This document shows, one piece after another, positions 36,701-38,167 of a stretch of DNA of 58,888 nt. How positions within the stretch are numbered: position 1 is the first letter of the stretch; every line of letters begins with the position of its first letter. The stretch lies in assembly GCA_025934995.1 (NCBI GenBank), contig JAICWC010000003.1:1-58888 (forward strand), in the 5' to 3' direction. This stretch comes from Thermoleophilia bacterium. Its GTDB lineage: Bacteria > Actinomycetota > Thermoleophilia > Gaiellales > Gaiellaceae. The notes under the pieces were generated by a model. That model was not told where the DNA came from and searched no databases. It saw nothing but the letters and a program-made list of their open reading frames with translations. Position numbers and translations under genes: made by a program.

Positions 36701-37813
36701 ATCGCTCCGGCGGCGATCGCCGCCGCGCCGACCGTGACGACGACTTCGTCGCCCGGGAAGTCCAAGAAGACGTTGACGTTCGCCGGCCCCGCGGGCGCGA
36801 CGGCGGCCTACACGGTGACGGACAAGAACGGCGCTTCCGTGACCGGTACGGCGCTGATCGGCGACTCCGGCGTCGCGTCGCTCGACGTCGACGTCACCGC
36901 GCTCGCCGACGGCGTGCTGACCGCGACCGTCGTCGAGACCGATGCGCTCGGCAACAGCGCGCCGGCCGGCTCCATCAGCTGGGTGAAGGACTCGACGCCC
37001 GCCGGCGGCAGCTTCACGGTCAACAACACGCCGCCGGTCAACGGCGTCGTCGCCACGAACAATCGCTTCCTGAGCCTCGCCCTCAACTTCGCCGACGCAG
37101 GCTCCGGTATCTCCCAGGTGGCGTTCTCGGCGGACGGCGGCGCAACGTGGCAGGTCGTCGACGCCGGCAACCCGGCCTTCGAGGCGGTCGCCCTGGCGGC
37201 GGCCGACGGGACATACGCCGTCACGGTCCAGGTGACCGACAACGCCGGGAACGTCGCGACGTTCGTCCAGCAGGTGCGGCTCGACACGACCGGCCCAGCG
37301 ATCGTCGACCCGTACCTCAGCTCGCTCATCTACGACGTCGGCCAGACGATCACCTTCAGCTTCGGCGTCAGCGACCCCGACAACGTCGGCTGGATCTCCT
37401 CGACGATGGACGGCAACTCCGTAACGAGCTCATACGTCTCCAGCCAGATCGTCGTCTCGATCAGCGTCGACGGCCTCGGTGCAGGCACACACGTCCTCGT
37501 CGTGACGGCGCAGGACAACCTCGGCAACACGAGCTCGGTGTCCGTGACGTTCCAGGTGCACGCGACGGCGCAGGGCCTGATCAACGCCTTCAACGACGGC
37601 GTCGCGCAGGGCAAGATCACCGGCAACCAGACGGCGCAGATGAACAAGCTCCAGGCGGCGCAGGCGGCGATGCAGCGCGGCGATCGCACGAGCGCACGGC
37701 AGGCGCTGAATGCCTTCATCAATCAGGTGCAGGCGCAGTCCGGCAAGAGCATCGACGCGGCCTACGCGACGCTGCTCCTCTCCTGGGCGAACGACCTGAT
37801 CTCGCGGATCTAG
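9746..37813 (+). CDS. Giant (about 9355 aa) membrane-anchored surface protein with RTX, FN3, Ig-like and FIMAH domains
   Basis: A 28-kb uninterrupted gene. A short cytoplasmic head is followed by an uncleaved membrane anchor (residues about 26-50, YYWAGLGLVVLVALYAA). Then come a Pro/Ala/Thr/Gln-rich stalk (50-450), a ZU5-like domain (452-568) and a Big-1/Ig-like domain (570-667). The central body alternates three large unassigned blocks (about 885-1370, 2836-3273, 3696-4660) with about twenty copies of a beta repeat: EVQ lead, GTFTLTY strand, PLAWNA, then NVxVTG and YTITFxGxLA. RTX-type GGxGxD repeats are concentrated at 4669-4842, 5836-6152 and 8122-8862. Ig-like domains (9009-9269) and a FIMAH-like helical domain (9272-end) close the protein. 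The GTG at 9746 is chosen for its GAGGGGAG site; GTG 9740 is possible. The likely role is adhesion or surface structure dependent on calcium. Similar multi-repeat giants occur in planctomycetes and other bacteria. No LPXTG motif and no type I secretion genes are nearby. Confidence 0.9.
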   Translation: MGNGYAAVAAANPYGLVALRSRGVKYYWAGLGLVVLVALYAAPIAAVFKQAAIPAPTTALPNLAVPNFSIPLLRVPKLHAVAPLPPLAKTRAHTPAASSFTRTNKPTVRKAVRHKVPVVSDTHTQVASSKTSSTSHKPTDPFASAPVVSDQVGTPIALPSTTAAPTTAGTTQTTPSDTTNAATTAGATPSSDPNAAQATTPAPAATPTTPTTPTDPTNAGTTDPYAAPTTQYPDTLAPATTASSAATTDAAVTTPVRATHALQLFSVSDTSSGSADQPITSSDTQTQASTQTQTQAGTQTQTQASSQPDTQSLTETQTIGSSDTGTVDPTITETQTQTQTQTGTQTGTTGDSGTTTVAGADTSSSATTTTISGTTGDNTGTVSATGNDDSTSATASGTSGTGTETGGTDGTTTSTTSTGTSADSSSTTASAGTTATPDPVTGTASGTAPPVGSAIIGSAGGSVISADGLATITFAAGALSSDVTVSITPSVGPLGTQYDLKAVDAAGQLVESFASAPVLTIHYTGSEPGTIYYVDPTNGPVAVPSTIDTAAHTISAALPHFSDYAAGDAITLVFTAPTSPALDTPLAITPVVTNNAGGDTPNGVVVSLVNNSGFGQLNTTTCTVDATGNCPTAAVTFTSSEPGHVVIAGTAGQTVTATATDIFDIVGTWTLTVTSSAVVTADATNLNVTIDGGSVQSKPLADVTGLTLDASAATGATTFTLSGIRPNFTKAITLKAGSGADTFTLGDGFGTVTITGGAADDSVAIKSAGATLHYNGSTFTNGLGDTATFSGMKLAVTGDSSSQTLEVGGFSGGSTTLTGGGGTDTYKLDNNFGTVSIAGAAEDTVDLTSNSGTLGFDGSAITDGTTMNDKATLGATAPSHIDVTVPPVAIIKNVVDALQQSFEKLDKGINGLNVPIPLLDTSVSPNIGALTSIDAFFTGLQTKVDPIAQGLTLKSAVTALAGAISGLDPSNPFHALKLDTAYASGPGGDLLVYVTATLDPTALAPVKVPLSLGSRLSGLGIALDADPNTPGVQAPTFSITPTVGADLAVGVDMTTLSAAFLKDGGHVDLSVDATLDPLNVGVSLGLLSATVSSTQTIELKASLKLKLEDPNAGSDDGVFSSEVPSALKVADVSGSVTNPIELTLSIAPNITIGDSTTQLATGTLDICFGPDCTTTPVLLFGSDGVTPPEVNVKVSGDSGAGDLLDSIPGQIESSFSNAGPNEIVSMLTQVASFFTSLAGQSFLAQQIPFTSITLGQALDYAKAFEHTYIDPLFKSGDATKPDADGDGTITAADFNFSSIQDLLDRLSAALGLGAHALTAKYFPADSQGPAKITFPFSFDKTLGIGTDADIAPTGGVTITSAALGGGGIFTLAEIHPQNVAAAADSSAGSLAAGTYFYVVSAVTSTGESKVSSEVSATTDTTNKEIVLTWDPVPGAKSYRIYRGTTAGQESGYLTSNTATFKDDGSAMPTAGAPVPTAGVYTISYAGSLAGITATTDAADLHTKLSFPTGTVDSSAACTSGDASCKGGPFTLTLADGSTTSITLDQVVSGALAFNADLADVKKSLALPAGWVITCASGAASCKGGPFVVTKKDGSDLLVTPNEVEQVVLGANGGTFSLGNATTTVALIPSGVDLAAFQNDVKTVLGNGVAEVVCATGASACNGGPFTIVFDGATVGGTAPAHLLAIDSSKLTNTNNLLQVLTVPANTGDFWLAYPDNSGALQLTDALSADMSGPDLKDALTALSSLSGHVATVTRIAGDSVAYLISLTGLSPAKTLAVAGGFSLALDENLGGLAGVKTTGDVIPLARLVASATFGIDLNPSTTLSAGPTQFSSGPRVDATTTHDGGKAISLDVIRPGVQGLAGTVMILTVNAGDGTFTIGSHTLVAHDIGAADLKTLLGAESVSANAQQAGTIYTITFAKDDAPHAALTVDGSALTPRDEVQEIDVANSDTGTFTLTYGGATTDPLAWNASATDVAAKLNALSSLSSAGSVSVTGTAATATTNGAYTITFGGGLAGTNVAQIVADASKLKGALDDGNVSGATFSVSVTDDAAATVEISQDGAASATLTTTADGGGSLAVDTKTEGAGQEVQEITVGSSGQFSLSYNSSQPVTLTAGATPAQVATALGLTGNVEVIARKSGSGGTIYRVIFLGSLGANDLPQIVAAGVGSGSAAATVSVSTVAEGGATAANEVQTLTIRGKGGTFKLGFGDATTSDLQYTPSDITTLASSVQSALAGIGYIGTATGNISVTAKDGTGGTTLTITFGGTLAGVNLPQLVPLVPLATTTTPGDASHDEVQAITIPSAESQITFSFTNAGKTASTGALAWNADATAIQSALEKLSTIGAGNVVVGGSNGSYTFTFQGALADKDVAALVVSTIVPRDEEQQLTLIGAAGGSFTLALDANGDGDTSDTGETVTINWSSTALSDAIQTGLRTLSAIGAGNVTVTSVAQTDTTKQVFTIDFTGGLAGLNVKPVAVSDVSKLTAQDEIQKIALLNATAGSFTLTLGGQTVTIDYGAAGTDIASALWSSAKVKPVLTAAGISGVSGSGTGTPADPYLLTFAGGKHIDVLVADAGLLESTTALGVLTVTSFSTSGNTNAAALVAALQAQLDQKAIDGGLTAGFLNGVVSATGLNTPTALQQVYGGNTAPSDQAYTIYVKLSIGGGATETATFTVDATSGNFALMLTSGSGNSKKSATTPLLAVGSGADAVQSALQTLFGPLGETSATATVTLSGKTYTVKFAGGPLASDLAGQIILTGTAPTAGDDATAFAKDLQASLQATLAAAGIAHKPTVTADATTKKLTIKTGDDSTSTWTFGLVFPSLVVATAGGGRISLTAPQVQYTFDKNQAPITIQRRVDIAVDYDNPAFQELGISSSPTKLTYAAGSLTGIDLNLFVNEVEIPVSISDLSAVTSIDGLIDAIQSAIDGAIQAAFDGGALDSKGGTLTVDNYYIKVCRPNPNPQATDKCDDVGNRIELDVMDKDSSHKSAISSFSVDVAPTLADGTPNGAVTELGFKALGGSTQRGRAGTFFLDNVTLTAEVEVAIQNVSLTANLGFLAIRATAVGTQPNGLLADLTATLALKNPLALSSDTTDANRLDIGVLIAAIGNGTILYDAAKAGIGGSASAPPTGFFVGTLSGGFGLVLTLAPAGVLEGLTDALDPGKPFDATLTLSAASSDWFTQLPTPQVHFEGPDFDALLSKFQNLDFDTIVTALNLIVNLVKQLNQPDTAVGEVLSAKLPLINQSLSDILGLAASVADKIQAAIKNPAGAAQELNYILANALGLPVPVATVTEQTQGNGGAQEVQKLHIEADGGTFTLTFTPNGGQDETTAPIKWSDSLTAADVAASLNKLKGVHVSVSGGPGSDFVITWDKVGQQPLLSASVTSLARGPPIVTWDSTKHELDFTFDIQTNVQISRPFDLDLTSITSQLPGFLANIANALISASASGNLTVNAGADLHIAFGIDLSSALTVDTVTKGTDAKDTDAVETVDVNATGGTFTLSYEEPVVPQNVKATTGTGGDLDASSTYYYEVTTISAGGESAPSTEVNAVTTSTDKTISLTWDRVAGAVGYRVYRGTATGGENGWFSVDQPDSGASVTFTDDGSAAATASAKPSSTKKTVTETTDPLAWNAPADSGDGNVKDALESLDGLAGKILSVTFDGGTYTITFDKSLGNVTLKADGAKLTGTKRSFFLKTGTGDDATHLDLTASASGSNLDFHASVGPFGLFVNDGSASLGGTIRLHLDDGPHTGNDADRLILVGFGDGALDSDLGSIGQFLGVGSDTGVLDKLVCVNPQTDASGTVCENSSFAIATATLPLSVGTSSFQIPINDPILENPQAYSNKLIASIVFNLDAIAGTGSIFTFSFGDGNPANASELPWAGFNPQPPSLFALLSDPSVVVDGLDSVLQTIENTLEGQIFGVKLPLLGDLLANNPVSAAIGDIRTELLQPLATLLRENNVDLGSLVSLIQNELYKVLGPQGIDLLEPFSGSGSVSPDDVHVMLMNNNRSQHCDFGASTCSVVNIFNAQEIELDMRLGKTFTYTAPAIDLDLGIPALGLDASFTPQVTLSFGLNFGFGVDTNTGFYFVTDGGTPGSSDDAKKDDTELSVGALVTLSSVDCPSGTVNRAQADGRLLVLALHITDGTDLNGDGSVNVACSNGGADTNVDPQTMEISSVYFHGNVDIVTPGTAHPGELTLDQLFGSGLSEIVKPSITGGAMLRADAVVDFSTLGPDYANILPAISTRILVDFGLSWDTENGFQISAPQVVFGDITLDLGSFISNFAGPILNQIKQILDPLAWLIGPDGFLNKRIPLLSDLAGHTITGADLVTFFDPTDGPKVKAFLDFVLQLYNLIDLVQQTAGEGDAKLDFGDILLAQGSGPAIPDVGDWSFFDRPLDVGLGSGIDITRMSSLGTLHITDQNVANPLPNGAFGPNTNKFTAGITGSAAFEFPFIQKPSSLIQLLFGKPVTLVEITLPELGFNFTYRQEFPIIGPLVGTFEGGISAKLDLRLGYDTTGLSEFLANKNPSSLLDGFFFDTKDAQGHPLPVAQLTAQIAVGAALDLGLIEAGVEGGIRAKINFNWDDLDGDTKVRLDELKSNILANGGDPLAVFDISGELDLFLDAYVKINLVLTSITLTYEFPTITLFKFSVDFTRPSFLGNVNSGTLTLAIGPSSKNRLQGNINDIAETIHVKGSGGGDVFVWSDQFGRGEDNAQEFTGVKAIVADGGAGDDIIDLSQLNDSSITVIIHGGDGNDTITGPANSACTQNCDGPASGKVYAQLYGDGGNDTLTGSSGNRDLLQGGDGDDTLTGGSGPTALQGGAGKDTLNQGSAGGQTLDGGSGNDTLNGSSAGSADFIGLNSASVVTISGSGLGGTLDLSGRREQLTFWLTAGEIVVGWGQQRDTNTPTGISDIKGVAVQGYDHMIIVTNPSLIGKILGGDGADTFNVFATTVHTLLDGQGGNDTYDFFGFGSGSASIDVQVSDSGNPWDSGDQIVIDGADDSSTANDTIDVKAKDDTHGEITGTGSQTVDYVAPGIDKNVVSLLVNGNDGADTIQIESTNATVPVKVDGGLGNDIITIGNGLLGGIEGFSRPGMNSPFGVGPVVVIGGGGVDTLIADDSTDPMGEKGQLESWVEARQTAPDGTEVGAIGGLGMALYSKTLDAADKADGRIEFEDVEAVTVKLGSGIDQFTVGGDTLRLELPLARQAQVFSFDQTPAVLTTIFGNDGADVFPVVSTAQVDRAAFDASDGLISVGTIHNGVQGSVSEVQHIDIRDGEVDTENSFTLTYIDLAGATHTTSVLPFMTSAATLQQALRDATGITGLAVTGGSGVFTVTFPNSLGDVTTLVATHVDKLVSSPLTATQDGCDGSSTCGGVVRDEIQHLSIDSTTTNGNGFFTVKLGFQETVALPLDVCATGAGCLDQAIENAFTDIDALHTLLSVTAVAGGFDVEFKSQAGNIGRLIPELIPLYVDGGAGGDQLNVQSVYEDMYFNGGSGSDSSNVNVNATTLAGFHPGDVVGHLNIADTTPGDPSSQRVSFDDVTGGTFELGIGGNYTLPIAWDAPAVGDCITTSDQVQHCSVQAALEALFPGHTKPFGVVSNNDGSYTITFIGDVAAAPLTGNLVVTTHAPGDGGPNETQQIDINKHNAQDTSFDTFSLDYTFPLVPLGLALDPNAVGTLPAGTYSYVVTALTPAGESLPTPVQTTAIGPGGAINLTWGDVPNATGYRVYRTAFTPTGNSTVVPLGYFEVPTASFFDDALSATPNDGVPPTATTATGIETTIPIAVGAAASVVEAALVALPAIGKDSLGRDNVSVTSTASGYVIEFVNDLAGKTIAPIVGNVSSLRSNGLHAIATLDGGADPDTYDVNTVGGVTNSLVNVFDSGGGAGDALTVSGTDFADVFLLRSATSDNGLAFIALINGPTPLTPSAGDPVERINYNSALEAITVNGGNGDDQFYMDDTRASITLNGDEGNDFFQVGQLYKSRRTPDLAGVAPEDVFATIETTQGWLSNGISKPMTINGGIGDDNFIVFHNKDTLDLNGDAGNDTFLVQAFALAGSQEDHRALTDLSGGAGADHIQYAVNAPVNIDGGDGFDTVIVIGTEFNDDFVITPTGVFGAGLNVNFVDIEKLVVDGGAGDDRFFVLGTGPNFTTEIDGGLGSDLVSVLGQTPVNGVISNTLLGHSGIITNSVESTDSSYDGLSAVGISANVADNDTPGVVVIQTDGSSQVIQSSNCDSSDVCTYSLDDHTEDSFSVVLTRPTDPASSVVVDINPPVGLAILDSTGKPMRTIQNETQVVALTNVSAGTFTITYTPWNDANHNGIVDTGELGTPVMTDPIDWNAPATGPGSVQAALEAKLGTGNVAVSRTGTTYAITFQGTLTQTNIAPLTAQLDGTATATGGTISVQTSVNGGFSKPTGIALTFDSTHPWYVPQTVSFVVDDRAEKIGSNLDFQNAIDTTVADATLTGTVSHATSVDMDPTTVGDEYATITAAPGTFASDLPSADLQEGLRGEHLSITGGQAEAEGQVEMILGSYLTHVDLSHAGTTFTLAFGTDAPVTLNVSDSATTIEEAIGAMNGIGGAKNVHVTPTSNGFDIELLGTLYLSYSQSFTLDDGSSLDKATIDDATLKLANAWAVEPQSTAVFEIGRFGDVHVPDVKVRVYSERTPSIVVYEPGGSTSVTEAGQSPTASNDAQIRVRLSADPGEGNTVTVSLGDNGAGLISYSLTAGGPAITGPLTFTGGASGTWQTFQDLWVNATDDGVVRGFHRADLLATADGFKSYLSTVTIGDDHAAGVTVTESDGSTNVVEYQSGDFANGNATLQAAIEGSLPIEDTYTVKLTMAPGAGTVVTVTSQAQPTRTSETGGIVSFSQQLDVSLDGVHWFDHVNLSFNADGNGAGITGNGQDALSKWDTAVLVHVRAHSNDRVDGGDTKVFAPVLNQLNAVQGPLFVNGGEGADRTGLLEREPVMLPGETNLTPSMGNVVSSTPGAIDGSIAATVTIDHTTLPVLPYISVDAETGTTNPTFDVKISATSGTFTLSYDGHPTGAIAFGAPAVTVENALRSLVQAEQPTWDVTVATNGAVYQVTFLNTDGVTPAALGGDASGLGPRTMHPEDLVNETILITQGPAKNKSRIITGAVADAQGNWVLTLDKPWFSPFTGDASTPTSDSRYTLLQTNPNLLVDEASQANLLYLYDTDNPASFTDTGNPATNPDGHTGAPFASGQIIYDTSAFGPRDENGVIHALDQFRITGFGMGANRCIGGPATPIDGTDVDANACVGPVGANEPGGITFLGITDLDIELGSGANHVLVDTFTGVLPGTRAPQTTIDTGAGDDVVDVRGITGHTFVNLGAGNDTLNVSNSGQKLTDLAALLTASGDSPQANVVNYANGSEQQGTAVSGVDAIQTLTVDATGGTFTLTYTPWTDANGNGVIDAQELGAPLTTDPIDWNAPATGTNGDSVQEKLGAIVGGSSNVDVQRAGGVYRIHFTGALAAQPVALLVADPTHLLSGAGEKDVLKIDDSASSDNDSAILTSTSLTGLDMPNPNNTQQLVVDATDGTYTLTCLFPVTPTSLKGSALPLTVIGSLDAGTHYYVVTGVDAAGDESFVSNEVAVVTANGGSVELKWLPMTGAVSYNVYSGTGEHEESLVQTASDLTLDGNGFVTFRDQGAGTTATVDPFHTAGVYSSDTTDPLQWNADPGTIQTALERLTGIGSGNVVVSGNDDTYTIRFQGSLSGHALQLLRADGSGLLKATELPGGAFVTPTPVGSASVTPGSAGSADPAVNQIQIVTITPTSGAVGGTYQLQFHVNGVAFTSDAIAYNASAEQLRQAIQNGIARAESEDPNVRLFLVDKLDVWVTRYPSAYLDQDYYVVQFQGELRKEQNGPGVDTMSVVDATNTLTGVAVSVTTRMDGIDYYGFETVNIDTGSGSDVLDVQGTTQGSNGFAATPGSTAVTNVALHAGDDRVYMSSNANVDQNSWDGFDFLTGNLDDFRGALNLDLGAGSHTLFMSDEASTHDDFWNITHLGGNGIAIDRTTPSPVGWGTTPITYTTTGDLYGGVVYWTGSGNDHVTIDATVPNGDDKRTTTSLNTGLGNDSVSVSLQNGTDGFFVLNTSGGSATGDARVHSAANSDNPTATTSDNDAVDATASNLPLVIFGGFGSDVLKGGSGRDIILGDLGRVQYVDATGAVVAQFGYGGRGDLISDQVIDPTWVYSFVPDLTTGGNDTIFGNAEEDILIGGAYNDAIDGGTGDDLIFGDAVQLMRRDIDPTTTDDITNPRFQGTIDGGAMYAAGDAVGAQLDGGLYPYRDEDGHVPDWAEYRIVDLYHSTDTSIAPIGSYGNDYIAGGPQSDEIFGQLGDDVIQGDGSILYAAPQLAGDGSATTTACSRVGATWDPSTGAITICSSADDISTNATDTDTATGGDGNDYIEGGGGNDVVFGNQGQDDVIGGSSDVFTLTDPSQRPDGTDLLFGGSGTNSGRDDLGAATQTGGANGQITTNAGGDAHDADVLVGDNGDIVRIVTAGNASGFAQYNYDVNGYPGPERIIPRAVVLLDYTPGGFDYDATDAAKNIGAADLIHGESGDDVIYGMVGNDALYGDAQNDVIVGGYGADWISGGTGDDGILGDDGRISVARNSAAYGEPLYGEIAVTVDGSISTPGNMQQAMTYPDGVLRYDADLTPDNLDPQSVGSTSPNELFVPKFANDVIYGGLGNDSIHGGAGDDAISGAEAPETSYTALYDANLNVVGSQESDYGHPVDTGNVLGYGSGGTTYQAQYDPNNPFQEIMLDSSGKLGGTNDWLLNFTSTEGPTDTFWAASGGVPTDGDDHLFGDLGNDWLVGGTGRDTLWGGWGNDYLNADDVLNTGGTVANTGTDPNASYEDMAFGGAGLDVLVANTGGDRLIDWSGEFNSFLTPFSPFGMATVSRTVQPQLPEYLYALSKSEGADQTLAGQYQADPTRNGEPFGELGLVLQQDAAWGDQKGGPRDPQAGNAHGPRDVLRTSGTQPLDAAPPAPAVTAPIAPAAIAAAPTVTTTSSPGKSKKTLTFAGPAGATAAYTVTDKNGASVTGTALIGDSGVASLDVDVTALADGVLTATVVETDALGNSAPAGSISWVKDSTPAGGSFTVNNTPPVNGVVATNNRFLSLALNFADAGSGISQVAFSADGGATWQVVDAGNPAFEAVALAAADGTYAVTVQVTDNAGNVATFVQQVRLDTTGPAIVDPYLSSLIYDVGQTITFSFGVSDPDNVGWISSTMDGNSVTSSYVSSQIVVSISVDGLGAGTHVLVVTAQDNLGNTSSVSVTFQVHATAQGLINAFNDGVAQGKITGNQTAQMNKLQAAQAAMQRGDRTSARQALNAFINQVQAQSGKSIDAAYATLLLSWANDLISRI
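9900..11090 (+). repeat. Low-complexity Pro/Ala/Thr/Gln/Ser stalk of the giant protein
   Basis: Coding sequence for about 400 residues of low complexity just outside the membrane anchor. It contains Thr/Pro/Ala runs, then TQTQTQ-type repeats (10588-10665 and 10740-10785) and Thr/Ser/Gly/Asp-rich sequence. Such segments are usually extended and could carry the folded part through the cell wall. The DNA shows short tandem ACGCAG units, a place where length variation between strains is likely. Confidence 0.75.
11101..11745 (+). other. ZU5-like and Big-1/Ig-like domains of the giant protein
   Basis: The first folded part after the stalk. A GGSVISADGLATITFAAGAL segment is the signature start of ZU5-like domains (about residues 452-568). 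It is followed by an invasin-type Ig-like domain (about 570-667) with a disulfide-capable pair in TTTCTVDATGNC. Assignment rests on motif recognition only. Confidence 0.5.
12393..13863 (+). other. Large unassigned block A of the giant protein
   Basis: About 490 residues with long amphipathic helices and strands and repeated phrases such as NVPIPLLDTSV and PLSLGSRLSGLGIALD. Related phrasing (IP or LPL, then DxL, then long helices) returns at 18250-19560 and 20830-23720, so these are probably copies of one large module. An EF-hand-like loop (DADGDGTITAADF) lies near 13590. I recognise no named family. Confidence 0.45.
13868..14150 (+). other. Fibronectin type III domain 1 (inserted in a beta repeat)
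   Basis: Encodes TYFYVVSAVTSTGESKVSSE and LTWDPVPGAKSYRIYRG, the hallmark strands of FN3 domains. It is entered through GIFTLAEIHPQNV, which matches the GTFTLSY strand of the beta repeats, and left through VYTISYAGSLAG, the last strand of such a repeat. The middle of the host repeat is not recognisable here. Confidence 0.65.
15560..17470 (+). repeat. Tandem array of six GTFTLTY-type beta repeats
   Basis: Six consecutive repeat units of about 90-110 residues, each opening with D/NEVQ-type leads (DEVQEIDV, QEVQEITV, NEVQTLTI, DEVQAITI, DEEQQLTL, DEIQKIAL). The order inside a unit is a strand like GTFTLTYGG, then PLAWNAS, a helix, NVxVTG, and a closing YTITFGGGLAG. Copies differ strongly at DNA level, so they are old. 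One unit (about 16940-16990) has an acidic DANGDGDTSDTGE loop after its first strand. Repeats of this kind are common in giant proteins of planctomycetes. Confidence 0.75.
18250..19560 (+). other. Large unassigned block B of the giant protein
   Basis: About 440 residues resembling block A in style: alternating strands and long helices with AKLPLINQSLSDILGL and NLIVNLVKQL phrases. It has one Cys-containing loop near 18600-18645 (VCRPNPNP...DKCDD). Function unknown. Confidence 0.4.
20250..20583 (+). other. Fibronectin type III domain 2, nested in a beta repeat
   Basis: The host repeat starts at about 20190 (VETVDVNATGGTFTLSYEEP), is interrupted here by a complete FN3 domain (STYYYEVTTISAGGESAPS, LTWDRVAGAVGYRVYRG), and resumes at TTDPLAWNAPAD, ending near 20790 with TYTITFDKSLG. 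This is the clearest of four such nested insertions. Confidence 0.8.
20830..23720 (+). other. Large unassigned block C of the giant protein
   Basis: About 960 residues, the longest of the block A/B/C type. Repeated phrases include KLPLLGDLL, KRIPLLSDLAGH and LTSITLTYEFPTITLF, with helices such as VDGLDSVLQTIENTLEGQIFG. EF-hand-like acidic loops occur near 22150 (DLNGDGSVN) and 23465 (DDLDGDTKVRLDE). It leads directly into the first RTX block. I cannot name a family; similar modules appear in giant repeat proteins of other phyla. Confidence 0.4.
23868..24270 (+). repeat. RTX-type calcium-binding nonapeptide repeats, block 1
   Basis: Encodes successive GGxGxDxU units such as GGAGDDIIDL, GGDGNDTITG, GDGGNDTLTG, GGDGDDTLTG, GGAGKDTLNQ and GGSGNDTLNG. 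These form parallel beta rolls that fold on binding calcium. Scattered degenerate copies continue to about 25430. Confidence 0.9.
25500..26600 (+). repeat. Three divergent GTFTLTY-type beta repeats
   Basis: Units beginning VSEVQHIDI, RDEIQHLSI and SQRVSFDDV, each with the first-strand motif (SFTLTY, FFTVKL, GTFELG) and the closing strand (VFTVTF, FDVEF, SYTITF). Between the second and third lies a short RTX-like stretch (GGAGGDQL, GGSGSDSS) near 26120-26200. A further unit, split by FN3 domain 3, follows. Confidence 0.65.
26689..27030 (+). other. Fibronectin type III domain 3, nested in a beta repeat
   Basis: The host repeat starts near 26605 (NETQQIDINKHN ... TFSLDYTF). It is interrupted by an FN3 domain (AGTYSYVVTALTPAGES, LTWGDVPNATGYRVYR) and resumes at IETTIPIAVGAAAS, ending near 27200 with YVIEFVNDLAGK. 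Same insertion point as FN3 domain 2. Confidence 0.75.
27250..28200 (+). repeat. RTX-type repeats, block 2
   Basis: Spaced GGxGxD units (GGNGDDQFYM, NGDEGNDFFQ, GGIGDDNFIV, NGDAGNDTFL, GGAGADHIQY, GGDGFDTVIV, GGAGDDRFFV, GGLGSDLVSV) alternating with longer strand segments. This looser arrangement differs from the tight tandem of blocks 1 and 3. Confidence 0.8.
28290..30600 (+). other. Calx-beta-like segments and beta repeats of the giant protein
   Basis: Encodes VADNDTPGVVVIQTDGS, FSVVLTRPTDPASSVVVDI, GVTVTESDGSTNVVEY and YTVKLTMAPGAGTVVTV, which resemble the strand pattern of Calx-beta domains. A beta repeat at about 28560-28880 carries an EF-hand-like insertion (DANHNGIVDTGE, about 28635-28675). 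A second, degenerate repeat lies near 29290-29510. Calx-beta assignment is tentative. Confidence 0.5.
30740..32260 (+). repeat. Beta repeats with RTX-like stretch and EF-hand-like insertion
   Basis: Two beta repeats, at about 30750-31010 (GTFTLSYDGHPTG) and 31880-32200 (GGTFTLTYTPWTDANGNG). The second contains a DANGNGVIDAQE loop at the same hairpin where other copies hold FN3 domains. Between them is a stretch with spaced GAGDDVVDV and GAGNDTLNV units near 31670-31745. Confidence 0.6.
32368..32715 (+). other. Fibronectin type III domain 4, nested in a beta repeat
   Basis: The host repeat starts near 32310 (TQQLVVDATDGTYTLTCLF). It is interrupted by an FN3 domain (GTHYYVVTGVDAAGDES, LKWLPMTGAVSYNVYSG) and resumes at TTDPLQWNADPG, closing near 32870 with TYTIRFQGSLSG. 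Confidence 0.75.
34110..36330 (+). repeat. RTX-type repeats, block 3
   Basis: The largest RTX block: many GGxGxDxU units (GGFGSDVLKG, GGTGDDLIFG, GGPQSDEIFG, GGDGNDYIEG, GGGGNDVVFG, GGYGADWISG, GGLGNDSIHG, GGAGDDAISG, GGTGRDTLWG) interrupted by acidic loops of 30-80 residues. It is followed by a non-repetitive WSGEFNSFLTPFSPFG segment and an Ala/Pro linker (about 36640-36760). Confidence 0.9.
36770..37813 (+). other. C-terminal Ig-like domains and FIMAH-like helical domain
   Basis: Two or three Ig-like domains (about residues 9009-9269; for example VTVQVTDNAGNVATFVQQVRL) are followed by a terminal helical domain of about 80 residues, with phrases INAFNDGVAQGKITGN, LQAAQAAMQRGDRTSARQAL and FINQVQAQSGK. 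This pattern matches FIMAH domains, found at the C-termini of surface and hydrolytic proteins. It places the protein's end far from the membrane. Confidence 0.65.
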
Positions 37814-37834
37814 CCGATCGCCATACTCAGGGCG

Positions 37835-38167
37835 GTGCCCGCGTCGAAGCTTCACAAACTCGTCTGGTTCGTCCCGCGCGAGGCCCTCGAGCAGACGCGC
37901 GCGGCGGTGTTCGAGGCGGGTGCCGGGCGGATCGGCGACTACACGCGCTGCTCGTGGTACACGGCCGGCACGGGGACCTTTCTCGCGGGCCAGACGACGA
38001 AGCCGACGGTGGGCGAGGTCGGGAGGGAGGAGCGTGTCGCGGAGCTGCGCGTCGAGACGGTCGTCCCGGTCGAGGTCACGGGCGAGGTCGTGCGCGCGTT
38101 GCTGGCGGCGCATCCGTACGAGGAAGTCGCGTACGAGCTCTATCCGCTGGTCGAGATCGAGGCGTGA
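37835..38167 (+). CDS. NIF3-associated / PII-CutA-like small protein
   Basis: A 110-residue protein matching the stand-alone version of the domain inserted in NIF3/YqfO proteins (COG3323-type, ferredoxin-like PII/CutA fold). Key phrases are KLVWFVPREALEQTRAAVFEAGAG, YTRCSWYTAGTGTF and AAHPYEEVAYELYPL, the last being the family's most conserved motif. The biochemical role of the family is not established; metal or ligand sensing has been proposed. The GTG start has CATACT seven bases upstream. It overlaps the next gene as GTGA, so it is coupled with the RNase H-like protein. Confidence 0.8.
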   Translation: MPASKLHKLVWFVPREALEQTRAAVFEAGAGRIGDYTRCSWYTAGTGTFLAGQTTKPTVGEVGREERVAELRVETVVPVEVTGEVVRALLAAHPYEEVAYELYPLVEIEA

